Of a stretch of 64,000 nt of DNA, positions 18,503 through 26,663 are shown piece by piece. Under the pieces are notes generated by a model, which was not told the DNA's origin, did no database searches, and saw only the letters and a list, made by a program, of their open reading frames with translations. A program made the position numbers and the translations under genes. Source of the stretch: Arthrobacter gallicola (GTDB lineage: Bacteria > Actinomycetota > Actinomycetes > Actinomycetales > Micrococcaceae); assembly GCF_014836775.1 (NCBI RefSeq), contig NZ_JACSQD010000002.1, positions 527,717-591,716 of the forward strand. Direction: 5' to 3'. Every line of letters starts with the position of its first letter. The first letter of the stretch is position 1.

Positions 18503-18638
18503 GGCGGGATTGTCCCAAAGGGCAGGGAAACCAGTGCGCGCGGTGTCCCCAACTGGCGGGATTGTCCCAAAGGGCAGGGAAACCAGTGCCCGCGCTGTCC
18601 CCAACTGGCAGGAATGTCCCATAGGGCAGGGAAACCAG
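18503..18638. repeat. 52-bp tandem repeat, two full copies and a partial third
   Basis: Units start at 18503, 18555 and 18607 (exact 52-base period). Each contains a core reading TTGTCCCAAAGGGCAGGGAA (the third slightly diverged) and ends with AAACCAG. The last copy runs up to the stop codon of the permease gene. The word GGGAC or GTCCC recurs here and in the adjacent palindrome, so the two repeat types may be related. Confidence 0.88.
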
Positions 18639-20063
18639 CTAGCTCCGAGAGGCGTCGGCAGAAGGCTCCGGCAGTTTGATCGGCTGCCGCCCCTTCCCAT
18701 GGATCAGGAACTGGTAGGCGGCCAGCATCAGCAGAATCCACACCACGCCGACGATCAGGGCCGTCCGCCCCGGACCGGTGAAGGCGAGGATAACGGTAAC
18801 CAGGCCCATAAAGGCCAGCGTCACCTGGTTCAGCACCGGCCATCCCGGAAACGCGAAACCAGCTGACGGGATTCCATCCCGCCGCATCTGGCGCCGCATG
18901 CGGTGATGGCTGAGCAGGATCGAAGACCACGTGAAAAGGGTGGCGAAAGTGGCCGTGGAAGCGACCACCAGGAACAGCTGCTCAGGGATCCACAGGTACA
19001 AGCCCAGCCCGGCGATGAGGCTGGCCATGATGATGGCCACCGGCCAGACCGGAACACCGAACCGTGAGACCCGGGTGAATGCCTGCGGAGCGTGCCCCTG
19101 CTCGGCCAGGCCGTACATGGTGCGGGAAGCGGCATAGAAGATCGAGTTCATGGCGGACAGTGCCGCGGTGAGGACAACGGCGTTGATCAGATGTTCGGCG
19201 AAGGGGATGCCCAGCCCGGCGAAGACCTGCACAAAGGGGCTGCCTTCGGAACCGATCCGGTCCCACGGCAGAAGGCAAAGCATCACACCCAGTGACAGGA
19301 CGTAGAACAGCAGGATCCGCACGGGCACGGTGTTGACGGCCTTGGGGATGGCCCGCGCCGGATCGCCGGTTTCGCCGGCGGTCACACCAAGGGTTTCGAC
19401 GCCGCCGAAGGAGAACACCACGATTCCCAGGCTCATCACGATGCCCCATACCCCGAATGGAGCGAACCCGCCGTGATCCACCAGGTGGTTGACGCCTGGT
19501 TCGTATCCGCCGGTGCTGACTCCGAACACGATCAGGTACAGCCCGCCGGCAATCATGGCGACGATGGTGGAAACCTTGATGAGGGTGAACCAAAACTCCA
19601 GTTCGCCGAAGACACTGACCCGCATCAGGTTCAGCCCGCCGATCAGCAGCATGGCAGCGATCATCCAGATCCAGCCCGGGGTGTCCGGGAACCAGAGCCC
19701 CATGTACATGCTGACCGCTGTCATGTCCGCGATGGCAACGATGATCATCTCGAAGGCGAACGTCCAGCCGGTCAGGAACCCCATCCGCGGGCCAAGATAA
19801 CGGCCGGCGTACTGGGAAAAGGAGCCGGCTACCGGGTGGCGTACCGCCATTTCACCCAGGGCACGCATGACCAGGAACACGGCGCAGCCGGCGATGATGT
19901 AGGCGATGAGCACGGCGGGGCCGGCCGCCTGGATGGTCTCGGAGGAGCCGTAAAAGAGGCCCGTGCCAATGGCGGAGCCGAGGGCGATAAAACGGATGTG
20001 CCGCAGTGAGAGACTGCGTTTCAGTTCTGATTCGTGGTGCGTGGTGGAGTTGCTGAGCGTCAT
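18639..20063 (-). CDS. Amino-acid permease (APC superfamily, AAT family)
   Basis: This is a 474-residue secondary transporter with about twelve membrane segments that imports amino acids with protons. The family start signature LRHIRFIALGSAIGTGLFYGSS with the substrate-binding glycine loop is visible, as are GEMAVRHPVAGSFSQYAGRYLGPRMGFLTGW and SFGGVETLGVTAGETGDPARAIPKA. These match the GabP/AnsP/ProY group of E. coli-type permeases. The specific amino acid is not predictable. The frame extends to 20468, but homology begins at the ATG at 20063, with AGGA upstream. It is divergent from the sigma-factor operon across 355 bases and convergent with the nitrilase gene. Confidence 0.92.
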   Translation of the reverse strand: MTLSNSTTHHESELKRSLSLRHIRFIALGSAIGTGLFYGSSETIQAAGPAVLIAYIIAGCAVFLVMRALGEMAVRHPVAGSFSQYAGRYLGPRMGFLTGWTFAFEMIIVAIADMTAVSMYMGLWFPDTPGWIWMIAAMLLIGGLNLMRVSVFGELEFWFTLIKVSTIVAMIAGGLYLIVFGVSTGGYEPGVNHLVDHGGFAPFGVWGIVMSLGIVVFSFGGVETLGVTAGETGDPARAIPKAVNTVPVRILLFYVLSLGVMLCLLPWDRIGSEGSPFVQVFAGLGIPFAEHLINAVVLTAALSAMNSIFYAASRTMYGLAEQGHAPQAFTRVSRFGVPVWPVAIIMASLIAGLGLYLWIPEQLFLVVASTATFATLFTWSSILLSHHRMRRQMRRDGIPSAGFAFPGWPVLNQVTLAFMGLVTVILAFTGPGRTALIVGVVWILLMLAAYQFLIHGKGRQPIKLPEPSADASRS

Positions 20064-20297
20064 CAATATCCTGTGCCGCGGGGCTTGGCCGCGGGTTGCT
20101 GGTCCAGCGCGGAGCTGGTTTTGTCGATTCCGGCTGGCCGCGCTGCCTCCGCCATGGGGAAGGCGGGGCCCCGTTAAGTCTCCCACATACGCTGCCTGCA
20201 GTGTCCGGCCGGGCGGCTGAAGGAGGCGGGGACCGATGCGTGGAAAAGCTTTCGGCTGCCGCGTAACCTTTGCGGCACCCGGAGCGATTACCCCTGT

Positions 20298-20350
20298 GAA
20301 ATGACCGCGCCGGGGCTTATCCCCCCAAAAAGCCCCGGCGCGGCCATTTC
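20298..20350. other. Long inverted repeat (about 20-bp stem) in the permease/sigma-factor intergenic region
   Basis: GAAATG then CCGCGCCGGGGCT (20305-20317) pairs with AGCCCCGGCGCGG (20331-20343) then CATTTC, with one A-C mismatch and a 13-base loop containing CCCCCC and AAAA. It lies about 70 bases before the sigma-factor start. It may be a terminator for transcription from the left, or a leader structure. Apart from this, the gap 20064-20418 shows only promoter-like sequence (TACGAT near 20376) close to the sigma gene. Confidence 0.75.
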
Positions 20351-20418
20351 CCCGCCGGCGCTGCCTCAGCGGGGTACGATGTGGTTCGTCCCTCGTCCCA
20401 CATCCGAAAAGACCCGCC

Positions 20419-20985
20419 TTGGCTGACCCGCTGACAGAGCAGATGGTCTCTGAGGCGCGCGCAAACAATCCGGCGGCCCTGCGTTCGGTCTACGAGGCCC
20501 TGGCACCCGCGGTTCTGGGGTATCTCAGGTCCAAAGGCTGTGATGATCCGGAAGCCCTGGCGCAGGAGGTTTTCCTGACAGTCTTCGCCAAGCTGGCCGC
20601 CGTCCGCGGCGGTGCGGCCGGACTGCGGACCTTCACGTTTTCGGTTGCCCACGCCAGGATGGTCGATGACCTCCGCCGGCGCGAACGCCGGCCAGTGACT
20701 GTGCCCTACGATCGGCTGGCAGATACCCGGTACACCAACTCAGCTGAAACAGCAGTCCTGGAATCTACGCTGGCAGCGGAGCTGCTCCTTGAAGGACTCA
20801 CCGCGCAGCAGCGTGAGGTTCTGCTGCTGCGGGTTGTGGCAGACCTGTCCCTGGAGGATTCCGCCGCGGTAATGGGCAAGACGGCCAACTCCGTCAAACA
20901 GCTTCAGCGCAGGGCACTTATTGCCCTCAAGGAACGGATCGCAGAAAAGGAGGCGGAGGAACGGCATGTCCAGCTGCCCCAATGA
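20419..20985 (+). CDS. RNA polymerase sigma factor, ECF-type
   Basis: This is a 188-residue sigma-70-family factor with two regions. Sigma-2 is DPEALAQEVFLTVFAKLAAVRGG and FTFSVAHARMVDDLRRRERR, and sigma-4 is LTAQQREVLLLRVVADLSLEDSAAVMGKTANSVKQLQRRAL, with its DNA-binding helix-turn-helix. Regions 1 and 3 are absent, as in ECF factors. The start is a TTG at 20419 without a strong SD. The gene overlaps by 20 bases a membrane protein gene, the typical place for an anti-sigma factor. The ECF subgroup and signal are not identifiable by eye. Confidence 0.9.
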   Translation: MADPLTEQMVSEARANNPAALRSVYEALAPAVLGYLRSKGCDDPEALAQEVFLTVFAKLAAVRGGAAGLRTFTFSVAHARMVDDLRRRERRPVTVPYDRLADTRYTNSAETAVLESTLAAELLLEGLTAQQREVLLLRVVADLSLEDSAAVMGKTANSVKQLQRRALIALKERIAEKEAEERHVQLPQ

Positions 20986-21775
20986 CGAGGAAGCAATCCG
21001 GTGCCTCTTGGCGGAATCGGGCGTAGAAGCCACCCAGGAACTGGAGGAGACGCTTCGGCGGATCCGGGAATCCGGGCGGGAACCCGCGCCGGCGCCGTGC
21101 GCGGAACTCGAAGCACTCTTCAGCCCAGGGGTAACGCCCCTGCGGAAATCCACCCGCCGGCGGGGTTTCCTGCTCGGCGGCGCGGTGGTTGCCGCCATGG
21201 CTGCCGGCACCACGGGGGTGGCCGCAACCAGCCAGGACTTCTGGATCACGGCTGAGGCATCATATGAACCTGCCCCTTTCACCTACGAAGAGGTTCCGGC
21301 CCCCACGCCGGAACCTCCCCTGGAATCTGCCGCCGTCCCTGCCGCTGACCCGGCCGCCGCCGCTGACCCGGCCCCCAGCGCTGACCCGGCCGGGACGCCG
21401 GCGCCGGTAAAGCCAACAGAGCCGGTCCCGGCACCCGCTGCGGAGGACTCTTCCGCTCCTGCCCTCGAGGCTCCGGCCCCAGCCGCCGATGAAGCGCAGC
21501 CGGTGCCGGGCGGCAACCGGAGCTGGCCCGGCAGTGGCCGCGGCCAGGGCGGCGGGCCTGCGGAACGGGCCCAGTGGCGCAACAGCGGCGGCTGGGCTGA
21601 CGGCGAGTCCCACAGCCAGCCCCACAGCCAGCCGAACAGTGAGAAGTCCGGCAGTTGGCCGGGGCAGTACCCGGGCAGGGGAGCGGAGGGAGCTGCCGGG
21701 CCCGGCTACGCCTGGCAGACCGCCGGCGGCGGCTGGAACCACGGCGGCTCCGGCTGGGGGCCCGGCTCCCGCTAA
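20966..21775 (+). CDS. Single-pass membrane protein, putative partner of the sigma factor
   Basis: This 269-residue protein comprises a short cytoplasmic N-terminus (residues 1-53, with two Cys but no zinc anti-sigma HxxxCxxC motif), one membrane segment (GFLLGGAVVAAMAAGTTGVAA, about 56-76), a long Pro/Ala/Glu-rich linker and a C-terminal Gly/Trp/Asn/His/Ser-rich region. It starts at ATG 20966 after GGAGGCGGAGGAA, inside the end of the sigma gene, so the two are translationally coupled. Position suggests an anti-sigma or signal-receiving role, inferred from context only. The stop (TAA) falls inside a 51-bp tandem repeat. The same frame continues beyond it with a second copy of the terminal WNHGGSGWGPGSR motif, so the protein appears to have been shortened recently. 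Confidence 0.75.
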   Translation: MSSCPNDEEAIRCLLAESGVEATQELEETLRRIRESGREPAPAPCAELEALFSPGVTPLRKSTRRRGFLLGGAVVAAMAAGTTGVAATSQDFWITAEASYEPAPFTYEEVPAPTPEPPLESAAVPAADPAAAADPAPSADPAGTPAPVKPTEPVPAPAAEDSSAPALEAPAPAADEAQPVPGGNRSWPGSGRGQGGGPAERAQWRNSGGWADGESHSQPHSQPNSEKSGSWPGQYPGRGAEGAAGPGYAWQTAGGGWNHGGSGWGPGSR

Positions 21776-21828
21776 CACGGCGGCTGGAACCACGGCGGCT
21801 CCGGCTGGGGTCCGGGCTCCCGCCAGCG
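21727..21828. repeat. 51-bp tandem duplication spanning the stop codon
   Basis: Copy 1 (21727-21777) encodes the last residues GGWNHGGSGWGPGSR and TAA. Copy 2 (21778-21828) repeats it in frame, with CAG where copy 1 has TAA. Only about five differences separate the copies. Confidence 0.88.
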
Positions 21829-21853
21829 CGGCTGCCCGGACCGGAACCCGGCG

Positions 21854-22345
21854 CTATGCCGTGAGCTGGCGCTTCGAGGAGATAACCCCGGTGTTAAAAC
21901 CGGCCAGGTTCAGGCCGCCGTGGAACCGGGCATGTTCGATCTTCACGCAGCGGTCCATCACCACGTTCATTCCGGCGGCCTCGGCCTCCCGGGCAACGTC
22001 CTCATGCCAGGAACCCAGCTGCAGCCACAGCGTCTTGGCGCCCACGGCCTTGGCCTCTTCCAGGACGGTGGGCAGGTCATCGTGCCGGCGGAATACGTCC
22101 ACGATGTCCGGGGTTTCCGGCAGGTCCGCCAGCGAGGCGTAAACCGGCTGGCCCAGGATCTCCTTCGCCACCGGGTTCACGAAGTACACCTTGTACGGCG
22201 AGGAGGAGAGCAGGTATGTGGCAACGAAGTAGGAGGCCCGGGATGGTTTGTCCGAGGCACCCACAATGGCAATCGACTTGGCCGAGCGGAGCAGGGCAAG
22301 GCGTTCAGGGGCGCTGGGGCCAACCCAGCTGCGGTTCTCAGACAT
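21854..22345 (-). CDS. CoA-binding domain protein (YccU/DUF1731-like small CoA-binding family)
   Basis: This is a 163-residue single Rossmann-like CoA-binding domain. The nucleotide loop is IAIVGASDKPSRASY near residues 24-38. The segments PYKVYFVNPVAKEILGQPVYASLADLPE and TLWLQLGSWHEDVAREAEAAGMNVVMDRC are characteristic of this small family, whose physiological role is unclear. It starts at ATG 22345 and overlaps the end of metY by 8 bases, so it is co-translated with that sulfhydrylase. A paralogue of the same fold lies at 36039-36455. Its conserved pairing with metY suggests a role in CoA or thiol metabolism, which is inference. Confidence 0.85.
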   Translation of the reverse strand: MSENRSWVGPSAPERLALLRSAKSIAIVGASDKPSRASYFVATYLLSSSPYKVYFVNPVAKEILGQPVYASLADLPETPDIVDVFRRHDDLPTVLEEAKAVGAKTLWLQLGSWHEDVAREAEAAGMNVVMDRCVKIEHARFHGGLNLAGFNTGVISSKRQLTA

Positions 22346-23726
22346 TGCTGGACTCCTGGGATTCGACGGCGGCTGTGACGGGCACGGAGCAGGACGCGGC
22401 TTCGGCGGCGGGGACGTCAGCTGCTGCCGTTCCCGAAGCCGCCGCGGCTGCTGCGGTGAGGCCCTGGTCCAGGTCCCAGAGGATGTCCTCCAGGTCCTCC
22501 AGCCCCACGGAAATCCGCACCAGGTCCTCCGGCACACCGGCCGCGGCCAGCTGTTCCGGGGAGAGCTGCTGATGTGTGGTGGAACCCGGGTGGATGACCA
22601 GGGTGCGTGAATCGCCGATGTTCGCCAGATGGGAGGCGAGCTGCAGCGATTCAATGAAGACCTGCCCGGCAGCGCGGCCACCCTTCACTCCGAAGCTGAA
22701 GACCGAGCCGGGACCCTTGGGCAGGTACTTCTTTGCCCGCTCGTGGTGCGGGTGTGATTCCAGTCCGGCGTAGGACACCCAGGCCACGCGGTCATCGGCT
22801 TCGAGCCACTCGGCCACGGCCTGGGCGTTGCGCAGGTGCTCATCCACCCGCTGGGCCAGGGTTTCCACGCCCTGCAGGAGCTGGAAGGCGGACTGCGCGG
22901 AGAGGGTGGGTCCGATGTCGCGCAGCTGCTCGGAGCGCAGCTTGGTCAGGAAGCCGTATTCGCCGAAGTTCCCCCACCAGGAGATGTTGCCGTAGGAGGG
23001 AACCGGTTCGGTCATGGCCGGGAACTTGCCGTTGCCCCAGTTGAAGGTACCCGCCTCGACGACGACGCCGCCCAAGGTGGTGCCGTGCCCGCCAATGAAC
23101 TTGGTGGCGGAGTGGATCACAATGTCCGCGCCGTGCTTGAACGGCTGGACCAGGTAGGGCGTGCTCAGGGTGGCGTCGAGGATCAGCGGCACACCGGCGT
23201 CGTGCGCTACCTTGGCGAGGCCCTCGATGTCGGCGACCTCGCCGCTCGGGTTGGCCACGACCTCGGCGTAGACCGCCTTGGTGTTTTCCTGGATAGCTGC
23301 GGCGTAGTCCGCCGGATCCGTGCCGGGAACGAAGGTGGTGTCGATGCCGAAGCGGCGCAGGGTGACGTCCAGCTGCGTGACGGTGCCGCCGTAGAGCTGG
23401 GACGCGGCCACGATGTGGTCCCCGGCCTGGCACAGTGCCGCGAAGGTGACGAACTCGGCTGACATGCCCGAGGCGGTCGCGACCGCGCCGATGCCGCCTT
23501 CCAGGGAGGCGATGCGTTCCTCGAACGCGGCGACCGTGGGGTTGCCGATGCGGGAGTAGATGTTGCCGTACTTCTGCAGCGAGAAGAGGTTGGCGGCGTC
23601 GTCGGTGTCCTTAAAGACAAACGACGTCGTCTGGTAGATGGGGACGGCGCGCGCACCGTGGATGGCGTCGGGCGTGCCGCCCGCGTGCAGGGCGCGGGTG
23701 CGGAATCCGAACTGGCGATCACTCAT
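22338..23726 (-). CDS. metY: O-acetylhomoserine sulfhydrylase / aminocarboxypropyltransferase
   Basis: This PLP enzyme of the Cys/Met metabolism family makes homocysteine from O-acetylhomoserine and sulfide, releasing acetate. The Schiff-base lysine lies in IHSATKFIGGHGTTLGG. The N-terminal TRALHAGG and YGNIYSRIGNPTVAAFE regions and the length (462 residues, longer than cystathionine gamma-synthase) fit MetY. The last 30 residues are an Ala-rich tail that may be disordered. Direct sulfhydrylation would let the cell use sulfide released by the neighbouring sulfur-scavenging enzymes. The upstream 100 bases contain no SAM riboswitch, unlike other sulfur genes in the window. The next gene in the same orientation upstream is acsA. 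Confidence 0.93.
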   Translation of the reverse strand: MSDRQFGFRTRALHAGGTPDAIHGARAVPIYQTTSFVFKDTDDAANLFSLQKYGNIYSRIGNPTVAAFEERIASLEGGIGAVATASGMSAEFVTFAALCQAGDHIVAASQLYGGTVTQLDVTLRRFGIDTTFVPGTDPADYAAAIQENTKAVYAEVVANPSGEVADIEGLAKVAHDAGVPLILDATLSTPYLVQPFKHGADIVIHSATKFIGGHGTTLGGVVVEAGTFNWGNGKFPAMTEPVPSYGNISWWGNFGEYGFLTKLRSEQLRDIGPTLSAQSAFQLLQGVETLAQRVDEHLRNAQAVAEWLEADDRVAWVSYAGLESHPHHERAKKYLPKGPGSVFSFGVKGGRAAGQVFIESLQLASHLANIGDSRTLVIHPGSTTHQQLSPEQLAAAGVPEDLVRISVGLEDLEDILWDLDQGLTAAAAAASGTAAADVPAAEAASCSVPVTAAVESQESSNV

Positions 23727-23832
23727 GGAACTGAGTGCTCCTTCCTTAGGGGGACCGCTGTGAAGCGGTAAGGCAATGGTTGCGTTATTAAGCGGTGGAA
23801 ACCAACAATATTGAGGACAGTTGCGCCGCCGG

Positions 23833-25815
23833 TCAGCCCCGCCGCGCTTCGCAGGCCGCGTGAATCGCCGGGATGCACGGTTCGTTCTGCAGGCTGGTGG
23901 TGTCGCCGAGCGTGGTGCCCTCGAACAGCTGGGTCAGCAGCCGGCGCATGATCTTGCCGGAGCGCGTCTTGGGCACATCGGGAACCACGACGACGGCGGC
24001 AGGCTTGGCGATCGGCCCGATTTCCTTCGCCACGTGGTTGCGCAGCTCTATCGTCACCGCGTCCGCGTCCTTTGACGCAGCCTCGGTGAGGACCACAAAC
24101 GCGGCGATCGCGTGCCCGGTCTTTGGATCGGCGACCGGGCAGACCCCTGCTTCCACGACCCAGGGGTGGGACACCAGGGCGGATTCGATCTCGATCGTGG
24201 AAAGCCGGTGTCCGGAGACGTTCAGGACGTCGTCCACCCGGCCCAGGATCCAGGTGTCGCCGTCGTCGTCATACCGGGCGCCGTCGCCGGCCAGGAACCA
24301 GCCCTGTTTTGCGTACTGGCGCCAGTAGGAGGACAGGTAGCGCTGCGGATCGCCCCAGCAGGTGCGGGCCATGGACGGGCCGGTCCGGTCCACCACGATG
24401 AAGCCCTGAGTATTGGCCGGGACGTCATTGCCGTCCTCGTCCACAATCCGGGTGGAAACGCCGGGCAGTGCGCGGGAGGCGCAGCCGGGCTTGAACACGG
24501 TGTCGGTCTGGCGCGGGGAGAGGATGGTGGCTCCGGTTTCGGACTGCCACCAGGTATCGATCACCGGAACCTCGCCGCGGCCGACGTTTTCCCGCAGCCA
24601 GCGCCAGGCTTCCGGGTTCACGGCCTCGCCCACGGTGCCGAGCAGCCGGATCGAGGACAGGTCCCAGGTGTCCGGAACGCCGTCGGGGAACCAGCCCATC
24701 AGGGAGCGGACCAGGGTGGGGGCCGTGTAATAGCTGGTGACCTTATAGCGTTCGATGATCTCGAAGTGCCGCCCGGGGTGCGGGGTGTTCGGAGTGCCCT
24801 CGAAAATCACCTCGGTGACGCCGTTGGAGAGCGGACCGTAGATTTCGTAGGTGTGCGCGGTGACCCAGGCCAGGTCGGCGGTGCACCAGTGGACGTCGTC
24901 AGCGCGGGCGGTTTCGTCCGGGTTGGCGAAGAGGAACTCGTAGCTCCAGGACGCCTGCGTGAGGTACCCGCCCATGGTGTGCACCAGGCCCTTGGGCTTC
25001 CCCGTGGTGCCGGAGGTGTACATGATGAACAGCGGGGTTTCGGCGTCGAACGCTTCCGGTTCGTGAATCTCGGAGGCGGTGTCCACGGTCTCGTGCCACC
25101 AGACGTCCCGGCCCTCGGTCCAGGCGATCCCGCAGCCGGTCCGGCGGATGACCAGGACGTGCTCGATCGCGTTCTCGCCGGAGACGGCTTCATCCGCGTT
25201 GTCCTTGACCGGGACGGCTGCGCCGCGGCGGAACTGCCCGTCGGTGGTCACCAGCAGCTTGGCGCGGGTGTCCTCCACCCGGAACTTCAGTGCCTCCGCG
25301 GAGAAGCCGCCGAAAACCAGCGAGTGCACGGCGCCGATGCGGGCGCAGGCCAGGGTGATGATGACGGTTTCGGCAATGACCGGGAGGTAGATGACCACGC
25401 GGTCACCCTGTTCGATGCCGAGCGACTGCAAGGCATTGGCGGCGCGGGAGACTTCCCGCTGCAGGTCGGCGTAGGTCAGCGTGCGCCGGTCGCCGGGCTC
25501 ACCCTCGAAGTGCAGGGCCGGTTTGTCCCCGCGGCCGGCGGCAACGTGCCGGTCCACGCAGTTCACCGCGACGTTCAGCTTGCCGCCGGCGAACCACTCG
25601 ATTTCAGGGACTGAATATTCGGCGTCGGCTTCGGGCACCTCTGGCCCGCTGAGCCGCTGCGGCGGGGTGAACCGGTGCGCGGTGTGCCACGGTTCCTCCC
25701 ACTGCAGCCGCCTGGCGGCTTCCTCCCAGAACGCGATGCGCTCTGCTTCGGTGGCAAACTCCGGCTCTGCGGCCGGCTGCGCTGCTGTTGTTACGCCCAC
25801 TTCTTCACTGCCCAC
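23833..25815 (-). CDS. acsA: Acetyl-CoA synthetase (AMP-forming)
   Basis: This enzyme activates acetate to acetyl-CoA through acetyl-AMP. It is 660 residues long, with ANL-family motifs: the P-loop YTSGTTGKPKGLVHT, the adenine/acetate pocket region VIDTWWQSETGATIL, DEDGNDVP and the C-terminal PKTRSGKIMRRLL, whose lysine is the usual regulatory acetylation site. The N-terminal AcsA domain (FWEEAARRLQWEEPW) is intact. The start is a GTG at 25815 inside the end of ssuC, or a GTG at 25800. Neither has a strong SD, which suggests coupling to ssuC. Its position between a sulfonate importer and MetY, an enzyme that releases acetate, hints at acetate salvage. Confidence 0.95.
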   Translation of the reverse strand: MGSEEVGVTTAAQPAAEPEFATEAERIAFWEEAARRLQWEEPWHTAHRFTPPQRLSGPEVPEADAEYSVPEIEWFAGGKLNVAVNCVDRHVAAGRGDKPALHFEGEPGDRRTLTYADLQREVSRAANALQSLGIEQGDRVVIYLPVIAETVIITLACARIGAVHSLVFGGFSAEALKFRVEDTRAKLLVTTDGQFRRGAAVPVKDNADEAVSGENAIEHVLVIRRTGCGIAWTEGRDVWWHETVDTASEIHEPEAFDAETPLFIMYTSGTTGKPKGLVHTMGGYLTQASWSYEFLFANPDETARADDVHWCTADLAWVTAHTYEIYGPLSNGVTEVIFEGTPNTPHPGRHFEIIERYKVTSYYTAPTLVRSLMGWFPDGVPDTWDLSSIRLLGTVGEAVNPEAWRWLRENVGRGEVPVIDTWWQSETGATILSPRQTDTVFKPGCASRALPGVSTRIVDEDGNDVPANTQGFIVVDRTGPSMARTCWGDPQRYLSSYWRQYAKQGWFLAGDGARYDDDGDTWILGRVDDVLNVSGHRLSTIEIESALVSHPWVVEAGVCPVADPKTGHAIAAFVVLTEAASKDADAVTIELRNHVAKEIGPIAKPAAVVVVPDVPKTRSGKIMRRLLTQLFEGTTLGDTTSLQNEPCIPAIHAACEARRG

Positions 25816-26663
25816 TTTTCTGCGAGGCCCAGCAGGGCATCCGTTGTTTTGCCAATAACCGCCAGCAGCACGATCGCCAGGAACATCCGGTCGGTGCGGC
25901 CGTTGTTCTGCGAGTCGGTGAGCAGGAAGCCGAGCCCCATGGAGGAGGCGATGAGCTCAGCTGCCACCAGGAACAGCCAGGACTGTGCCAGCGCCAGCCG
26001 CAGGCCGGAAAAGACGGCGGGGACGACGGCGGGCAGCTGCACCGTGGTGAGCAGCCGGATCCCGTTCAGCCCGAAGGCCCGCGCAGCTTCCACCAGGTTT
26101 TTGTCCACATGGCGCAGCGCCAGCGAGACGGTGGTGAAGACCGGGAAGAAGGCGCCGATGGTGATCAGCGTGACCTTGGAATCCTCCCCGATGCCCATCC
26201 AGAGGATCAGCAGCGGGACCAGGGCCAGCGACGGAACGGCCCGGATGGCACCGAACAGCGGGCCAAGCAGGACGTCGGCCAGCCGGGACAGGCCCAGCAG
26301 GGCGCCGAGCGCCAGGCCCAGGGCGGCGCCGGCGGCAAAACCGGTCAGTACGCGCTGGGTGGAGATGGCGATGTGCGTTCCCAGTTCCCCGCGTTCCAGC
26401 AGGTCGACGGCGGAGCTCAGCACCGCGCCCGGCGATGGCAGCTGCACGGCGCTGAAGACCCCCTGCACCGAAACCAGCTGCCAGAGCGCCAGGATCAGCG
26501 CCGGCACCAGCAGCCCCAGGAGCACCCGGACCCAACCTATGGACAAGGCGCCGGAGGGTCCGGTTTTGCGCTCCGGGCCGGAAGGCTGCGGGGGAAGCGC
26601 CGCCGGCGGGCCCTGGACGCCGCCGGGAACAGCCGAGCTTGCGGTCAGGTACGAATCACTCAT
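25791..26663 (-). CDS. ssuC: Sulfonate-type ABC transporter permease
   Basis: This 290-residue inner-membrane permease of the taurine/sulfonate/nitrate importer class has about six membrane segments after a Pro-rich cytoplasmic N-terminus. The EAA loop that contacts the ATPase reads EAARAFGLNGIRLLTTVQLPAVVP. It overlaps the substrate-binding-protein gene by one base (TAATG) and overlaps the start of acsA. With ssuA and ssuB it completes an importer, and the order ssuB-ssuA-ssuC under a SAM-I riboswitch marks it as a sulfur-starvation system. The substrate is probably an aliphatic sulfonate or related ester. The family also includes nitrate and thiamine-precursor importers, but the riboswitch favours sulfur. 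Confidence 0.88.
   Translation of the reverse strand: MSDSYLTASSAVPGGVQGPPAALPPQPSGPERKTGPSGALSIGWVRVLLGLLVPALILALWQLVSVQGVFSAVQLPSPGAVLSSAVDLLERGELGTHIAISTQRVLTGFAAGAALGLALGALLGLSRLADVLLGPLFGAIRAVPSLALVPLLILWMGIGEDSKVTLITIGAFFPVFTTVSLALRHVDKNLVEAARAFGLNGIRLLTTVQLPAVVPAVFSGLRLALAQSWLFLVAAELIASSMGLGFLLTDSQNNGRTDRMFLAIVLLAVIGKTTDALLGLAEKWAVKKWA

Noticed and set aside
17455..18930. A 491-codon minus-strand open frame across the nitrilase gene and the repeat block
   Set aside because: It crosses three unrelated sequence types (repeats, permease end, nitrilase antisense). The protein-level repeats merely reflect the DNA repeats.
23727..23832. SAM riboswitch before metY
   Set aside because: The 106 bases upstream of metY contain none of the S-box or SAM-IV core words found at the other four sites.
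24112..25614. A 500-codon open frame on the plus strand opposite acsA
   Set aside because: It lies entirely antisense to a well-supported acetyl-CoA synthetase and has only low-complexity Gly/Arg/Val composition typical of high-GC shadow frames.
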